Assembly (NCBI GenBank): GCA_900549105.1
Contig: URND01000004.1
Coordinates: forward strand, 1-64,000
DNA length: 64,000 nucleotides
Direction: 5' to 3'
Source of the DNA: an uncultured Eubacteriales bacterium
GTDB lineage: Bacteria > Bacillota > Clostridia > Lachnospirales > Lachnospiraceae
Part shown: piece by piece, positions 35,770-44,863 of the stretch
Position numbering within the stretch: position 1 is the first letter of the stretch
How the letters are laid out: each line of letters opens with the position of its first letter
Translations under genes and position numbers: made by a program
Notes under the pieces: generated by a model
The model's database searches: none
Told to the model about the DNA's origin: nothing
Seen by the model: only the letters and a program-made list of their open reading frames with translations

Positions 35770-36255
35770 TTAAATGTTTGCTCTCTGGATTTCCAGAATA
35801 CGGAACATCAACAGGCCGCTCTGGGTTTCCACTTCAATTGTCTCGCCGACTTTCCGTCCGAGAAGAGCGCTTCCCACCGGTGATTCATTGGAAATCTTAA
35901 AATTCAGACTGTCAGCTTCTGTGGAGCCAACAATATGGTATTCCACTTCTTCATCCATGTCCACGTCATAAAGACGCACACGGCAGCCAATGCTGATGCT
36001 CTCCAAATCCACTTCATCTTCATCGACAACTTCTACATTTTTGAGAATTTTTTCAATCTCATCAATTCTTGCTTCAATATCCCGCTGCTCATCCTTGGCT
36101 GCATCATATTCAGCGTTTTCAGATAAGTCGCCCTGTTCTCTGGCTTCCTTAATCTTCTGAGCAACTTCCTGTCTTTTAACAACTTTTAAGTCAAATAATT
36201 CGTCTTCTAATGCTTTAAGTCCGGCAAATGTTAAGATATTTTTCTTAGCTTCCAC
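35770..36255 (-). CDS. greA: Transcription elongation factor GreA
   Basis: A 161-residue factor that rescues backtracked RNA polymerase by stimulating cleavage of the 3' RNA end. The N-terminal coiled coil has [20 protein letters not shown] and [20 protein letters not shown], with the acidic tip DLSENAEY; the C-terminal domain has [12 protein letters not shown] and [18 protein letters not shown]. Start set at GTG 36255, the standard N-terminus; the frame upstream crosses the promoter. First gene of the greA-lysS operon. Confidence 0.96.
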   Translation of the reverse strand: MEAKKNILTFAGLKALEDELFDLKVVKRQEVAQKIKEAREQGDLSENAEYDAAKDEQRDIEARIDEIEKILKNVEVVDEDEVDLESISIGCRVRLYDVDMDEEVEYHIVGSTEADSLNFKISNESPVGSALLGRKVGETIEVETQSGLLMFRILEIQRANI

Positions 36256-36312
36256 TTTGATTACGCCCTTCCTTATATTATATATATGATATAGATATTT
36301 TACATTCCTAGT

Positions 36313-36341
36313 ATTATAGCGTAAGAAACCGGGTGTGTCAA
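36313..36341 (-). promoter_or_regulatory. Consensus promoter of greA-lysS
   Basis: TTGACA (36336-36341), 17 bases, TATAAT (36313-36318) on the minus strand: a perfect sigma-A promoter. It lies between the dusB stop and greA, about 58 bases before the GTG, leaving an AT-rich leader. Confidence 0.85.
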
Positions 36342-36394
36342 TATGCGCGTTCCCCCATTTCCCGCTGTTTTTCCCGATACATCTCAGATACATC

Positions 36395-37354
36395 TCAGCC
36401 GGTCCGCTGCCGTCCCCGCTCCATATATCTGCCGAGCAGTTCCTCCAGCGCCGCCAGGCTTTCTACCTGGTTCACCATGCCCCGCAGTTTGGATGAACCG
36501 GGATAGCCGACTGTGTACCATGCCACGTGCTTGCGCATCTGCCGGATTCCAAGATACTCGCCCGAAAATTCAATCTGCATCCGGGCATGACGGAGAATCA
36601 TAGCGACAACCTCCTCCAGTGTCGGTTTTGATTTTCCGTAGAGAATTTGGCCAATCAGCCACGGATTTCCCTGAAGGCCCCGGCCAATCATAATGCCGTC
36701 GCAGCCGGTCTGCTGAAAAATAGCCTTAGCTGCTTCCGGGGAATCGATATCCCCGTTTCCAACCACCGGAATAGAAACGGCCTCCTTAACCCGGCGGATA
36801 ATATCCCAGTCCGCTTTTCCATGGTAATACTGCTCTCTTGTCCGCCCATGGACGGTAATCATGGCCGCGCCGCTCTCCTGGGCAACATGAGCCATCTCCA
36901 CCGCATTAATGCAGGAATCGTCAAAGCCTTTGCGGATTTTCACCGTCACCGGCTTATCCGTCGCCTTTGCCATGGCTTCAATAATACGCCCGGCCAGCAG
37001 CGGCTGGTTCATCAACGCCGAACCCTCGCCGTTATTGACCACCTTCGGCACTGGGCAGCCCATATTAATATCAATGATATCAAAGGGGCGGTCCTCAATT
37101 TTCTTTACCATATCCGCCATAAGCTCCGGCTCAGAGCCAAACAGCTGCAAAGAAAATGGACGCTCCCGGGCATCGGTCACCATCAGTGCTTCCGTATTTT
37201 TATTATTATAGTAAATCGCTTTGGCGCTGACCATTTCACTGCATACAAGTCCCGCGCCCTGCTCCTTTAAAAGCAAGCGAAATGGCAGGGCTGTCACGCC
37301 TGCCATTGGTGCCGCTATTACATTATTTTCAAGTGTTACATTTCCTATTTTCAT
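36395..37354 (-). CDS. dusB: tRNA-dihydrouridine synthase (DusB type)
   Basis: A 319-residue FMN enzyme that reduces uridine in tRNA. Seen: IAAPMAGVTALPFRLLLKEQ, FDIIDINMGCPVPKVVNNGE (the GCP motif with catalytic Cys), PVTVKIRKGFDD, MITVHGRTREQYYHGKADW, VVGNGDIDSPEAAKAIFQQT and GIMIGRGLQGNPWLI, all Dus signatures. Start taken at 37354, where ATG overlaps the coaX stop as ATGA; the longer TTG start at 37366 lacks an SD. Normal length. Confidence 0.95.
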   Translation of the reverse strand: MKIGNVTLENNVIAAPMAGVTALPFRLLLKEQGAGLVCSEMVSAKAIYYNNKNTEALMVTDARERPFSLQLFGSEPELMADMVKKIEDRPFDIIDINMGCPVPKVVNNGEGSALMNQPLLAGRIIEAMAKATDKPVTVKIRKGFDDSCINAVEMAHVAQESGAAMITVHGRTREQYYHGKADWDIIRRVKEAVSIPVVGNGDIDSPEAAKAIFQQTGCDGIMIGRGLQGNPWLIGQILYGKSKPTLEEVVAMILRHARMQIEFSGEYLGIRQMRKHVAWYTVGYPGSSKLRGMVNQVESLAALEELLGRYMERGRQRTG

Positions 37355-38124
37355 TTTCCTGTACAACGCTTATGAATGATACGAAGTCCCTTCAATGTCA
37401 AAAGGCTGTCGTAAACATCGATTGCTTCACATTCCTCCGCAATAATCGCGCCGAGACCGCCGGTGGCAACCACCTTGATATTCGGCAGTCCGGACTCTTC
37501 CTTCATCTTCTTTACAATATACTCGGCCTCGCCGATACTTCCATAAAAAAGTCCGGCCTGGATATTGGAAATAATTTCTTTTGCCAAAATCGTTTTTGGC
37601 TTTTTAATCTCGACATCCGGAAGTTTTGCCGTCCGGTTGCTCAGAGCATCGGCGCTCATCTGAATTCCCGGTGCAATGACAACCGCATCCAGGCTTCCGT
37701 CTTCAAGAATCAGCTCAAAAGTCGTTGCTGAACCGTAATCGATGACAATTGCCGGTCCGCCATAAATCTCTTTGACGGCGGCCGCATCCACGATCAGATC
37801 GGCTCCGGCTTCCTTTGGATTTTCCGCGTTAATCCGCACACCGGTTTTCACACCCGGCCCAACGACAATCGGCTCGGCACAGAAATACTTTTTAATACCA
37901 CTCGTAAAGGAATACATAATATCCGGCACAACCGATGCGATAATAACCTGCTCAATGTCCTTCGGCTCAAAACCCGCATTGCGAATCAGCTCCCGAATCA
38001 AAACGCCGTATTCATCCGATGTTCTCGGCATCTGGGTTGTCATTCGAAAGTTCCCCATAAGAATCTCGCCGCGGAAAAGTCCCATTGTAATATTTGTATT
38101 TCCAATATCAATTGCCAATAACAT
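37351..38124 (-). CDS. coaX: Type III pantothenate kinase
   Basis: A 257-residue ASKHA-fold kinase for the first step of coenzyme A synthesis. Seen: MLLAIDIGNTNITMGLFRG as the phosphate-1 loop, VVGPGVKTGVRI, GADLIVDAAAVKEIYGGP and VIDYGSATTFELI as phosphate-2, and ALSNRTAKLP. Type III enzymes need a monovalent cation and resist feedback by CoA. SD GAGGAGGTAAAG. Overlaps dusB by four bases and follows DUF6145 by 12. Confidence 0.96.
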   Translation of the reverse strand: MLLAIDIGNTNITMGLFRGEILMGNFRMTTQMPRTSDEYGVLIRELIRNAGFEPKDIEQVIIASVVPDIMYSFTSGIKKYFCAEPIVVGPGVKTGVRINAENPKEAGADLIVDAAAVKEIYGGPAIVIDYGSATTFELILEDGSLDAVVIAPGIQMSADALSNRTAKLPDVEIKKPKTILAKEIISNIQAGLFYGSIGEAEYIVKKMKEESGLPNIKVVATGGLGAIIAEECEAIDVYDSLLTLKGLRIIHKRCTGK

Positions 38125-38136
38125 ATCTTTACCTCC

Positions 38137-38475
38137 TCATTCTAATCCCGTTGTATCTCCCAGGAAAAATACCCGGTAATACATTTCTAATGATTCAAAC
38201 AGTTCAGCCCGTTCCTGCTGCAATTGTTTGATTTTTAACCCACTTCCAATCTCATCATACAGAATATCTTCCTCAGCCACATCCACCCTGAGCTGTAAAT
38301 CGCCCTCCGGGCCGAACTCCATAATAAGGACGCCGCCCACATCCGCTGTAAACAGCACGCAGATAATCTTTAAATCTTCCTTGATGCCCTCCGGCAAATC
38401 GGCAAAATCCTCATTTAAATAAAATTTCTGCTCATAGGCGCTGGCTGCGCATAAGACAACATTTTCCTGACACAT
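38137..38475 (-). CDS. DUF6145-like small protein
   Basis: A 112-residue protein beginning MCQENVVLCAASAYEQKFYL and containing LPEGIKEDLKIICVLFTADV and FGPEGDLQLRVDVAEEDIL. It resembles the DUF6145 proteins I recall from Lachnospiraceae, always near birA and coaX. Start at 38475 follows AGAGGAAG; the upstream frame overlaps birA. Soluble, acidic, unknown function. Confidence 0.7.
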   Translation of the reverse strand: MCQENVVLCAASAYEQKFYLNEDFADLPEGIKEDLKIICVLFTADVGGVLIMEFGPEGDLQLRVDVAEEDILYDEIGSGLKIKQLQQERAELFESLEMYYRVFFLGDTTGLE

Positions 38476-38485
38476 AACACTTCCT

Positions 38486-39463
38486 CTATTCTGCATATCC
38501 ATAAATGCCCCGAATCGAAACCTCCCCGGAACGCACCGTCGTATCGCCCCCATCTGTGGAGACGATCAACTCCCCGATATTATTGATTCCCCGGGAAACG
38601 CCCCGCCATACCCGGCGTATTTCATGAATACTGATTTCCTTATTCAAATGAATCAGGCTGGCGTCATATTTATCCTTTAAAAAGGCAAGGCTGCCCGTTT
38701 TCAGAAACTGACGGTAATTAGCCTCAAAATACTGCATCACCCTGCGAATCACCTCCGCCCGATGATAGGTTTGCCCCGAAGCCATCGCCATGGATATGGC
38801 CGTTTCCCTCAAATCCTCCGGAAACTCTTTCATGTTGACGTTAATGCCGATGCCGACAACAATATAGTTGATGACATCCGGGCCGGCGCTCATCTCAGTC
38901 AAAATGCCTGTCGTTTTCCGGCGGTCAATCACCAGATCATTCGGCCATTTGATACCGGATTCCAGGCCAAAGCTTTCCATCATCTCCTGAACAGCCATGG
39001 CGGCAATCAGCGTAATCATCGACGCATCCACCGGGGGAATATCCGGTTTTAAAATAAGAGACATCCACACACCGCAGCCCTTCGGCGAAAAGAAAGCCCG
39101 TCCCATCCGGCCCTTCCCCGTATTCTGAGTTTCCGCAACAACCAGCGAACCGTCCGGCGCTCCCTTCTCGGCCAGCATCCGGGCCTCATCATTAGTGGAA
39201 CCGAGGCAGTCATAATAATAGATGTGCCGCCCCATCACCTCCGTAGTCATGCCGCTCAAAATCTCACTTTCAGTGAGTATATCAGGACTGGCGATAAGGC
39301 GATAACCCTTCCGGTTTATCGCCTCAATCTCATATCCCTCATTTTTAAGCTGCCCGATGACCTTCCAGACAGCCGTCCGGGAAACCTGAAAATATTCACA
39401 TAATTCCTGTCCAGACACAAAATCCTTTCGGGATTTTAACATCTGCAAAATATCTTCTTTCAC
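38486..39463 (-). CDS. birA: Bifunctional biotin-protein ligase / biotin repressor BirA
   Basis: A 325-residue two-domain protein. The N-terminal winged helix (ILQMLKSRKDFVSGQELCEY, FQVSRTAVWKVIGQLKNEGY) binds the biotin operator; the catalytic domain has YYYDCLGSTNDEARMLAEKG, ETQNTGKGRMGRAFFSPKG with the GRGRxGR-like loop, and SGIKWPNDLVIDRRKTTGIL, followed by a C-terminal SH3-like part. It makes biotinyl-AMP and attaches biotin to carboxylase carrier proteins. GTG start with AGGAG nine bases away. Confidence 0.95.
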   Translation of the reverse strand: MKEDILQMLKSRKDFVSGQELCEYFQVSRTAVWKVIGQLKNEGYEIEAINRKGYRLIASPDILTESEILSGMTTEVMGRHIYYYDCLGSTNDEARMLAEKGAPDGSLVVAETQNTGKGRMGRAFFSPKGCGVWMSLILKPDIPPVDASMITLIAAMAVQEMMESFGLESGIKWPNDLVIDRRKTTGILTEMSAGPDVINYIVVGIGINVNMKEFPEDLRETAISMAMASGQTYHRAEVIRRVMQYFEANYRQFLKTGSLAFLKDKYDASLIHLNKEISIHEIRRVWRGVSRGINNIGELIVSTDGGDTTVRSGEVSIRGIYGYAE

Positions 39464-39475
39464 TCAAGCCCACTC

Positions 39476-40471
39476 CTAAATCTCATCACAGAGTGTCGCC
39501 GCCATCACCGCTTTAATCGTGTGCATACGGTTTTCCGCCTCATCAAAAACCTTTGACTGGGAGGACTCAAAAACTTCATCCGTCACTTCCATCTCGGTAA
39601 TGCCGAAGCGTTCGCCCATCTCCTTGCCAATCTTCGTTTTCAAATCATGGAAGGCCGGCAGACAATGAAGGAAAATGGACTGTGGGCCTGCATTTTCCAT
39701 AATCGCCTTTGTTACCCGGTAAGGCGTCAGATCATGAATCCGCTCTTCCCAGACTTCATCCGGCTCGCCCATGGATACCCACACATCGGTGCAGATAATA
39801 TCGGCATTTTTTGTCGCTTCCATCGGGTCTTCAATAAAGGCTATGCTTCCGCCGGAAACCTTTGCAAATTCTTCACATTCTGCCCGAAGCTCTGTATTCG
39901 GGAAATATTTTTCCGGCGCACAGGCCACAAAATGAAGCCCCAGCTTTGAGCAAGCAATCATGTAGGAATTTGCCATATTGTAACGGGCATCGCCCATATA
40001 TACAAGTTTTTTGCCTTTCAGTTCTCCCAAATGCTCGCGAACTGTAAGGAAATCCGCCAGCATCTGAGTCGGATGGTATTCATTTGTCAGGCCGTTCCAA
40101 ACCGGAACTCCGGCATATTCAGCCAGTTCCTCAACGATTTCCTGGCCAAAACCACGATACTCGATGCCCTCGAACATCCGGCCAAGAACCCGCGCCGTAT
40201 CTTCGATGCTTTCTTTCTTCCCAATCTGAGAACCTGAAGGGTCCAGATAGGTTGTTCCCATACCCAAATCGTGGGCTGCAACCTCAAAGGAACAGCGGGT
40301 ACGGGTACTCGTTTTTTCAAAAATCAGGGCGACATTCTTTCCTCTGAGGACGTCCACCGGAATTCCTTTTTTCTTCCGGTCCTTTAAATCCGCTGCCAAA
40401 TCCAGCAGATAGAGAATCTCCTCTTCTGTAAAATCTTTTAATGTCAAGAAATTTCTTCCCTTTAAATTCAT
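39476..40471 (-). CDS. argF: Ornithine carbamoyltransferase
   Basis: A 331-residue enzyme making citrulline from ornithine and carbamoyl phosphate. Seen: [20 protein letters not shown] (carbamoyl-phosphate loop STRTR), [57 protein letters not shown] and [11 protein letters not shown] with the ornithine-binding HCLP motif. Start at 40471 (MNLKGRNFL) follows GGAG at nine bases; an ATG at 40492 directly abuts the preceding stop and lacks an SD. Could be anabolic or catabolic (arcB); no other arginine gene is near. Confidence 0.94.
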   Translation of the reverse strand: MNLKGRNFLTLKDFTEEEILYLLDLAADLKDRKKKGIPVDVLRGKNVALIFEKTSTRTRCSFEVAAHDLGMGTTYLDPSGSQIGKKESIEDTARVLGRMFEGIEYRGFGQEIVEELAEYAGVPVWNGLTNEYHPTQMLADFLTVREHLGELKGKKLVYMGDARYNMANSYMIACSKLGLHFVACAPEKYFPNTELRAECEEFAKVSGGSIAFIEDPMEATKNADIICTDVWVSMGEPDEVWEERIHDLTPYRVTKAIMENAGPQSIFLHCLPAFHDLKTKIGKEMGERFGITEMEVTDEVFESSQSKVFDEAENRMHTIKAVMAATLCDEI

Positions 40472-40492
40472 CTTCGCCATCTCCAAAGTCAT

Positions 40493-41416
40493 TTATTTAT
40501 CTTTTATGGTCTCCACAACAGATTTGGCAAGACCGGCCATTCCCTGAATTTCGGAAGGAATGATAATCTTCGTTGCCTGACCGTCGGCAGCTCTTTCAAA
40601 GGCTTCCAGACTCTTAATCCGAAGAACAGCTTCGTCAGCGCCGGCATCCTTCAGGAAGCGGATACCATCGGCATTGGCCTGCTGAATTTTGAGAATCGCC
40701 TGAGCCTCACCTTCAGCCTCACGGATTTTTGCTTCTCTGGCTGCCTCGGCACGGAGAATCATAGCTTCCTTATCGGCTTCCGCATCCAGAATAGCGGATT
40801 CCTTATGACCCTCGGCACGAAGGATTGCAGAACGTTTCTCACCTTCGGCGATAAGGATGGATTCTCTTCGTTCACGCTCAGCCTTCATCTGTTTCTCCAT
40901 GGCATCCTGAATCGCTGCCGGAGGAATAATGTTCTTCAACTCAACACGGTTAACTTTAATACCCCATGGGTCCGTTGCCACATCCAGGGTGGAACGCATT
41001 TTCGCATTGATAATCTCTCTGGAAGTCAGAGATTCATCCAGTTCCAGCTCACCGATAATATTACGCAATGTTGTTGCTGTCAGGTTCTCAATCGCCATGA
41101 TTGGATTCTGAACACCATAGCAGTATAATTTCGGATCAGTTATCTGATAAAATACAACCGTATCAATACGCATTGTAACGTTATCCTTTGTGATTACCGG
41201 CTGCGGCGCGAAGTCGACAACCTGCTCTTTTAAAATAACTTTCTTTGCCACCTTATCAATAATAGGCATTTTCACATGAAAACCAACCGACCATGTTCCC
41301 TGATAAGCCCCCAAACGCTCGATAACATAGGCATGAGCCTGAGGTACAATTTTAATACAGGATACTACAATAAGTAATACAATCGCAATCAAAACAATCA
41401 AAAGTATCCACATCAT
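40493..41416 (-). CDS. SPFH/Band 7 membrane protein (QmcA/flotillin-like)
   Basis: A 307-residue stomatin-type protein. An N-terminal membrane helix (ILLIVLIAIVLLIVVSCI) leads into the SPFH domain (QAHAYVIERLGAYQGTWSVG, VVDFAPQPVITKDNVTMRID) and a long charged helix rich in AE repeats (ERRESILIAEGEKRSAILRA). Partner of NfeD, with which it overlaps by four bases (ATGA). Such pairs organise membrane microdomains or proteolysis. Confidence 0.93.
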   Translation of the reverse strand: MMWILLIVLIAIVLLIVVSCIKIVPQAHAYVIERLGAYQGTWSVGFHVKMPIIDKVAKKVILKEQVVDFAPQPVITKDNVTMRIDTVVFYQITDPKLYCYGVQNPIMAIENLTATTLRNIIGELELDESLTSREIINAKMRSTLDVATDPWGIKVNRVELKNIIPPAAIQDAMEKQMKAERERRESILIAEGEKRSAILRAEGHKESAILDAEADKEAMILRAEAAREAKIREAEGEAQAILKIQQANADGIRFLKDAGADEAVLRIKSLEAFERAADGQATKIIIPSEIQGMAGLAKSVVETIKDK

Positions 41417-41862
41417 AAGTTATTATCCTCCTTATTTTCTTTCTCTACAATTAATTTGACGCCGGATATTCCGACAATGTGAACCATCTCATCCTTCTGG
41501 AAGGTCACTTCATCCTTCGTGGAACGGGCCGTCCATTCCATACCGTTGACCATTACCTGTCCTTCGGATTTCAGGTTGTTTACAGGTATCAAAACCCGGG
41601 CTCTGCGCCCGACAAGGCTTTCCGCATTTGTTTTCGTTGTCTTTTTATTCAGATATTTTGTCATTATCGGACGGGTGAATATAAGCATCACCATGGAAAC
41701 GACAACAAACACAATTATCTGCAGCGCCAGCGGCGCATTCACCAGCGTTAAAAGAAATGCGGCCAAGGCCCCGACGGCAAACCAAATGGTCGTCAGCCCC
41801 AAAGTCAATATTTCAATCAGGAGCAATACTCCGAAAGCTCCAAGCCAAAATATTGCATACAT
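41413..41862 (-). CDS. NfeD-family membrane protein
   Basis: A 149-residue protein with two or three hydrophobic segments (AIFWLGAFGVLLLIEILTLG, FAVGALAAFLLTLVNAPLAL, IIVFVVVSMVMLIFTRP) and a C-terminal OB-fold domain (LVGRRARVLIPVNNLKSEGQ, VMVNGMEWTARS). This short form lacks the protease domain. It works with the SPFH gene that overlaps its stop. SD GAGGAGGAG. Confidence 0.92.
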   Translation of the reverse strand: MYAIFWLGAFGVLLLIEILTLGLTTIWFAVGALAAFLLTLVNAPLALQIIVFVVVSMVMLIFTRPIMTKYLNKKTTKTNAESLVGRRARVLIPVNNLKSEGQVMVNGMEWTARSTKDEVTFQKDEMVHIVGISGVKLIVEKENKEDNNL

Positions 41863-41879
41863 CTTTGTCTCCTCCTCTC

Positions 41880-42680
41880 TTAGTTTTCTGTCACTCGCTG
41901 CCGTTTTGCCTCATACATGAGAAGAGCAGCCGCAACACCTGCATTCAGAGATTCCACCTGCCCCGACATGGGAATCCGAATATAATCTGTTGCCATTTGA
42001 GCCAGCGAATCACTCAATCCGTTGGCTTCATTGCCTATCATAAAACAGGTATCTTTCAGATAATCCTGCTCATAATAACTTTTCCTTCCTTTTAAATGGG
42101 CTGCAAATACCCGGCATCCGGAATCTCTGAGACTTGAAACCACCGGTTCCAAATCCTCCGCCACCGCTGTCGGCACCCGGTAGATTGAGCCCATAGTAGA
42201 ACGGATAACCTTCGGCATATAAGGGTCCACCGAAGTACGGTTTAATATGACGCCGTCAATCCCTGCACCTTCCCCGGTTCGAAGTATCGTCCCCAGATTC
42301 CCCGGGTCTTGAAGGGACTCCAAAAGGAGAATGAGACGCCTTTCGCCCCGAAGCAAATCCTTCCAATCCCAGGTTTTCATCGAAACAACAGCCATGACCC
42401 CCTGGGGTGTCATCGTATCCGAGGCTTCTTTAAACACTTTATCACTGAGAATTTCAGCAATACATCCGGCGGACTTTGCCTTTGCCGCCACAGCCGTCCG
42501 CTGCTTTTCATCCTTCGCAAAGCTTTCCGACATATAAACAGCCTTCAGCCGCTCCGCAGGCGCCTCCAAAACCATCTTTATGCCTTCTACGGCAAAACAC
42601 TGCTGTTCTCTTCGAACCTTACTTTTTTTCTGAAGCTGTATTAAATTTTTAACCCGCGGATTTGCGGTACTCGTAATCAT
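41880..42680 (-). CDS. TrmH/SpoU-family RNA 2'-O-methyltransferase
   Basis: A 266-residue SPOUT methyltransferase. The N-terminal domain (SKVRREQQCFAVEGIKMVLE) binds RNA. The knotted catalytic domain has motif 1 (LLLESLQDPGNLGTILRTGE), motif 2 (CFMIGNEANGLSDSL) and motif 3 (RIPMSGQVESLNAGVAAALL). Methylates a ribose in tRNA or 23S rRNA; exact target not readable. Starts immediately after the ktrA stop. Confidence 0.93.
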   Translation of the reverse strand: MITSTANPRVKNLIQLQKKSKVRREQQCFAVEGIKMVLEAPAERLKAVYMSESFAKDEKQRTAVAAKAKSAGCIAEILSDKVFKEASDTMTPQGVMAVVSMKTWDWKDLLRGERRLILLLESLQDPGNLGTILRTGEGAGIDGVILNRTSVDPYMPKVIRSTMGSIYRVPTAVAEDLEPVVSSLRDSGCRVFAAHLKGRKSYYEQDYLKDTCFMIGNEANGLSDSLAQMATDYIRIPMSGQVESLNAGVAAALLMYEAKRQRVTEN

Positions 42681-43337
42681 CTAGGCTTCAACTCCAATTT
42701 TTGCAAAATCACTGTTTTTGCCAACAATAACCAGAATATCTTCTTTTCCCATCGGCTTTTCCGGGTCCAGATTGACCTTCAGGTTATCTCCCCGTTTCAC
42801 ACCGATAATATTCAAACCATAAGAGCCCCGGACGTCCAGCTCCCGGAGGCTTTTTCCAATCCACATCTCCGGCACAGGCATCTCAACCATACTGAATTCT
42901 TTGGACAATTCCACCAAATCGACAAATTCGCCGCCCATCAGATTCCGGGCCAGCCGCGTTCCCATCTCTGCTTCCGGGAAAACAATCTTATCTGCACCGA
43001 TTTTTTCGAGAATATGTTTGTGGATTTCATTTTCCGCCTTGGCGACGATAAAACCAACGCCCTTCTCCTTTGTCAGAATCGTTGCCATGATACTTGCCTG
43101 CATATTCGTGGAAACGCCGACAATCACACAGTCCAGATTGCTGATTCCAAGGTTTTCCAGAACATCCGGGTCAGTCACATCCGCCACCATCGCGCAGGTG
43201 ACAAACTGGGCCGCTTCATCCACCCGGTCCGCATCCATATCCACGGCAATGACCGAATTTCCGCTTTCAGCCAGCGTCATAGCCACTGCCATGCCAAATT
43301 TTCCAAGGCCCAATACGCCATACTCTTTCTTTTTCAT
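42681..43337 (-). CDS. ktrA: KtrA/TrkA-type potassium channel regulatory subunit
   Basis: A 218-residue RCK protein. The N-terminal Rossmann domain starts EYGVLGLGKFGMAVAMTLAE (GxGxxG nucleotide loop) and ends its beta-2 strand with VIAVDMD; VSTNMQASIMATILTKEKG and MGTRLARNLMGGEFVDLVEL follow, and the C-terminal RCK_C domain has IGVKRGDNL and EDILVIVGK. It gates the membrane subunit encoded 70 bases upstream in response to ATP/ADP or c-di-AMP. Confidence 0.92.
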   Translation of the reverse strand: MKKKEYGVLGLGKFGMAVAMTLAESGNSVIAVDMDADRVDEAAQFVTCAMVADVTDPDVLENLGISNLDCVIVGVSTNMQASIMATILTKEKGVGFIVAKAENEIHKHILEKIGADKIVFPEAEMGTRLARNLMGGEFVDLVELSKEFSMVEMPVPEMWIGKSLRELDVRGSYGLNIIGVKRGDNLKVNLDPEKPMGKEDILVIVGKNSDFAKIGVEA

Positions 43338-43407
43338 ATTTTTAACCTTTCGCTATATTTAATAGTATACCATGATTTGCGATTTCACGAAATACCCACA
43401 AGAACAT

Positions 43408-44787
43408 CTATATAAAAATTTTACCGTCCGGCAGACGCCGATGGATTTTTTTCTTATTTCCATTGACATTCATGATCAATGCCATTGTAATCGGGCCGAG
43501 ACGGCCAAAATACATACTGGCAATGAGAACCAGTTTGCCGGCCATCGACAATCCTTCCGTAATGCCCATCGTCAGCCCTACCGTTCCCAATGCGGAAAAT
43601 GTCTCATACATAATCTGAATAAACGGAATATCCGATTCGATACAGCACATGGCAAAGGTGCTGATGACCAGGAAGGAAACCTGGAGTAAAATGACGCATA
43701 TTCCTTTCATGACATTCTCCATTCTTACCCGGCGGTGTCCCAGTTCCACATCCTCCTGCCCATTCACAATGGCAAGCACCGCACAGGCCAGCAGAGTCAC
43801 CGTAACCGTTTTTACGCCGCCGGCCGTACCGCCCGGGGAACCGCCCACAAACATAAGAACACAGCCAAGCAGAAGGCTTCCTGTCCGCAGGCCTCCCTGA
43901 TTGATACTCGCAAATCCCGCTGTACGAAGTGTGACTGACTGGAAAATACTGGCCCATATTTTTCCGCCCAGGCTCAGACTTCCCATCGTGGCCGGATTAT
44001 TATATTCGAGTATGAAAAACATCAGTCCTCCGCCGAAAATCAGGGCAGCCGTTACGCAAAGCACCAACTTGCTGTGCAGGCTCATCCGCCGCACCGACTG
44101 TCGCAGGCTCATTTTCTGATGGAGTACCCTGCGGGCTGCCGCCAGCAAATCCCACCATACAAAAAACCCCAGTCCTCCGATGATAATCAAAGCCATGGTC
44201 ACCAGATTCATCAGGGGATGACTGACATAAGACATCATACTGTCCGCCCCCATCAAATCCATACCCGCATTACAAAAGGCTGAAACCGCGGTAAATACGG
44301 CAACCCAGATTCCCTTCAGCAAACCATAGCGCGGTATATAAACAAACATATACAAAACCGCCCCGATGGCTTCCACGATCAGGGTGCCGAGAAACATTTT
44401 CCGCACCATGCGCACCATGCCTGTCAGGGTATCAAAACCGTAAGCCTCCTGAATCAACATACGCTGTTTTAACTGGATGCGCTTCCCGGCAATCATCAGC
44501 AGCAGTGTGGTAAAAGAAACCACGCCCAGGCCGCCCATCTGAATCATGATTAAAATAACCGCCTGCCCGAAAAGGCTCCAATGCTGTCCGGTTACCACCG
44601 TAACTAAGCCGGTCACGCAGGATGATGTTGTCGCCGTAAATAAAGCGTCAATATAGGGCGTCGCTCTTCCATCAGCCGAAGCAATCGGAAGCGATAATAA
44701 AACAGAGCCTATTAAAATAAGAATGACAAACCCCAGCGCGATCATCTGGGTCGTTCTCAATTCAAAGCCCTTTTTCTTTTCTTTCAA
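43408..44787 (-). CDS. ktrB: KtrB/TrkH-type potassium transporter membrane subunit
   Basis: A 459-residue K+ transporter with four M1-P-M2 repeats. Pore-loop segments are visible: FTATTSSCVTGLVTV, FTAVSAFCNAGMDLMG, FQSVTLRTAGFASIN and YETFSALGTVGLTMGI, each with the selectivity-filter glycine. Start is TTG at 44787 preceded by AGGAGG. Works with KtrA downstream. A conserved-looking hairpin separates it from pfkA. Confidence 0.93.
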   Translation of the reverse strand: MKEKKKGFELRTTQMIALGFVILILIGSVLLSLPIASADGRATPYIDALFTATTSSCVTGLVTVVTGQHWSLFGQAVILIMIQMGGLGVVSFTTLLLMIAGKRIQLKQRMLIQEAYGFDTLTGMVRMVRKMFLGTLIVEAIGAVLYMFVYIPRYGLLKGIWVAVFTAVSAFCNAGMDLMGADSMMSYVSHPLMNLVTMALIIIGGLGFFVWWDLLAAARRVLHQKMSLRQSVRRMSLHSKLVLCVTAALIFGGGLMFFILEYNNPATMGSLSLGGKIWASIFQSVTLRTAGFASINQGGLRTGSLLLGCVLMFVGGSPGGTAGGVKTVTVTLLACAVLAIVNGQEDVELGHRRVRMENVMKGICVILLQVSFLVISTFAMCCIESDIPFIQIMYETFSALGTVGLTMGITEGLSMAGKLVLIASMYFGRLGPITMALIMNVNGNKKKIHRRLPDGKIFI

Positions 44788-44812
44788 AATTAAACCTCCT
44801 GATAATCAAAGG

Positions 44813-44844
44813 ATAGCGCAATTCCGAATCGGGAACTGCGCTAT
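44813..44844. terminator. Hairpin between pfkA and ktrB
   Basis: ATAGCGCA and TGCGCTAT form a perfect eight-base-pair stem, extended inside by TTCC/GGGAA. On the minus strand it follows the pfkA stop and is trailed only by CCTTTGATT, so termination would be weak; it may be a processing or attenuation element. Confidence 0.5.
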
Positions 44845-44863
44845 ATCCACGATATCTATTCAT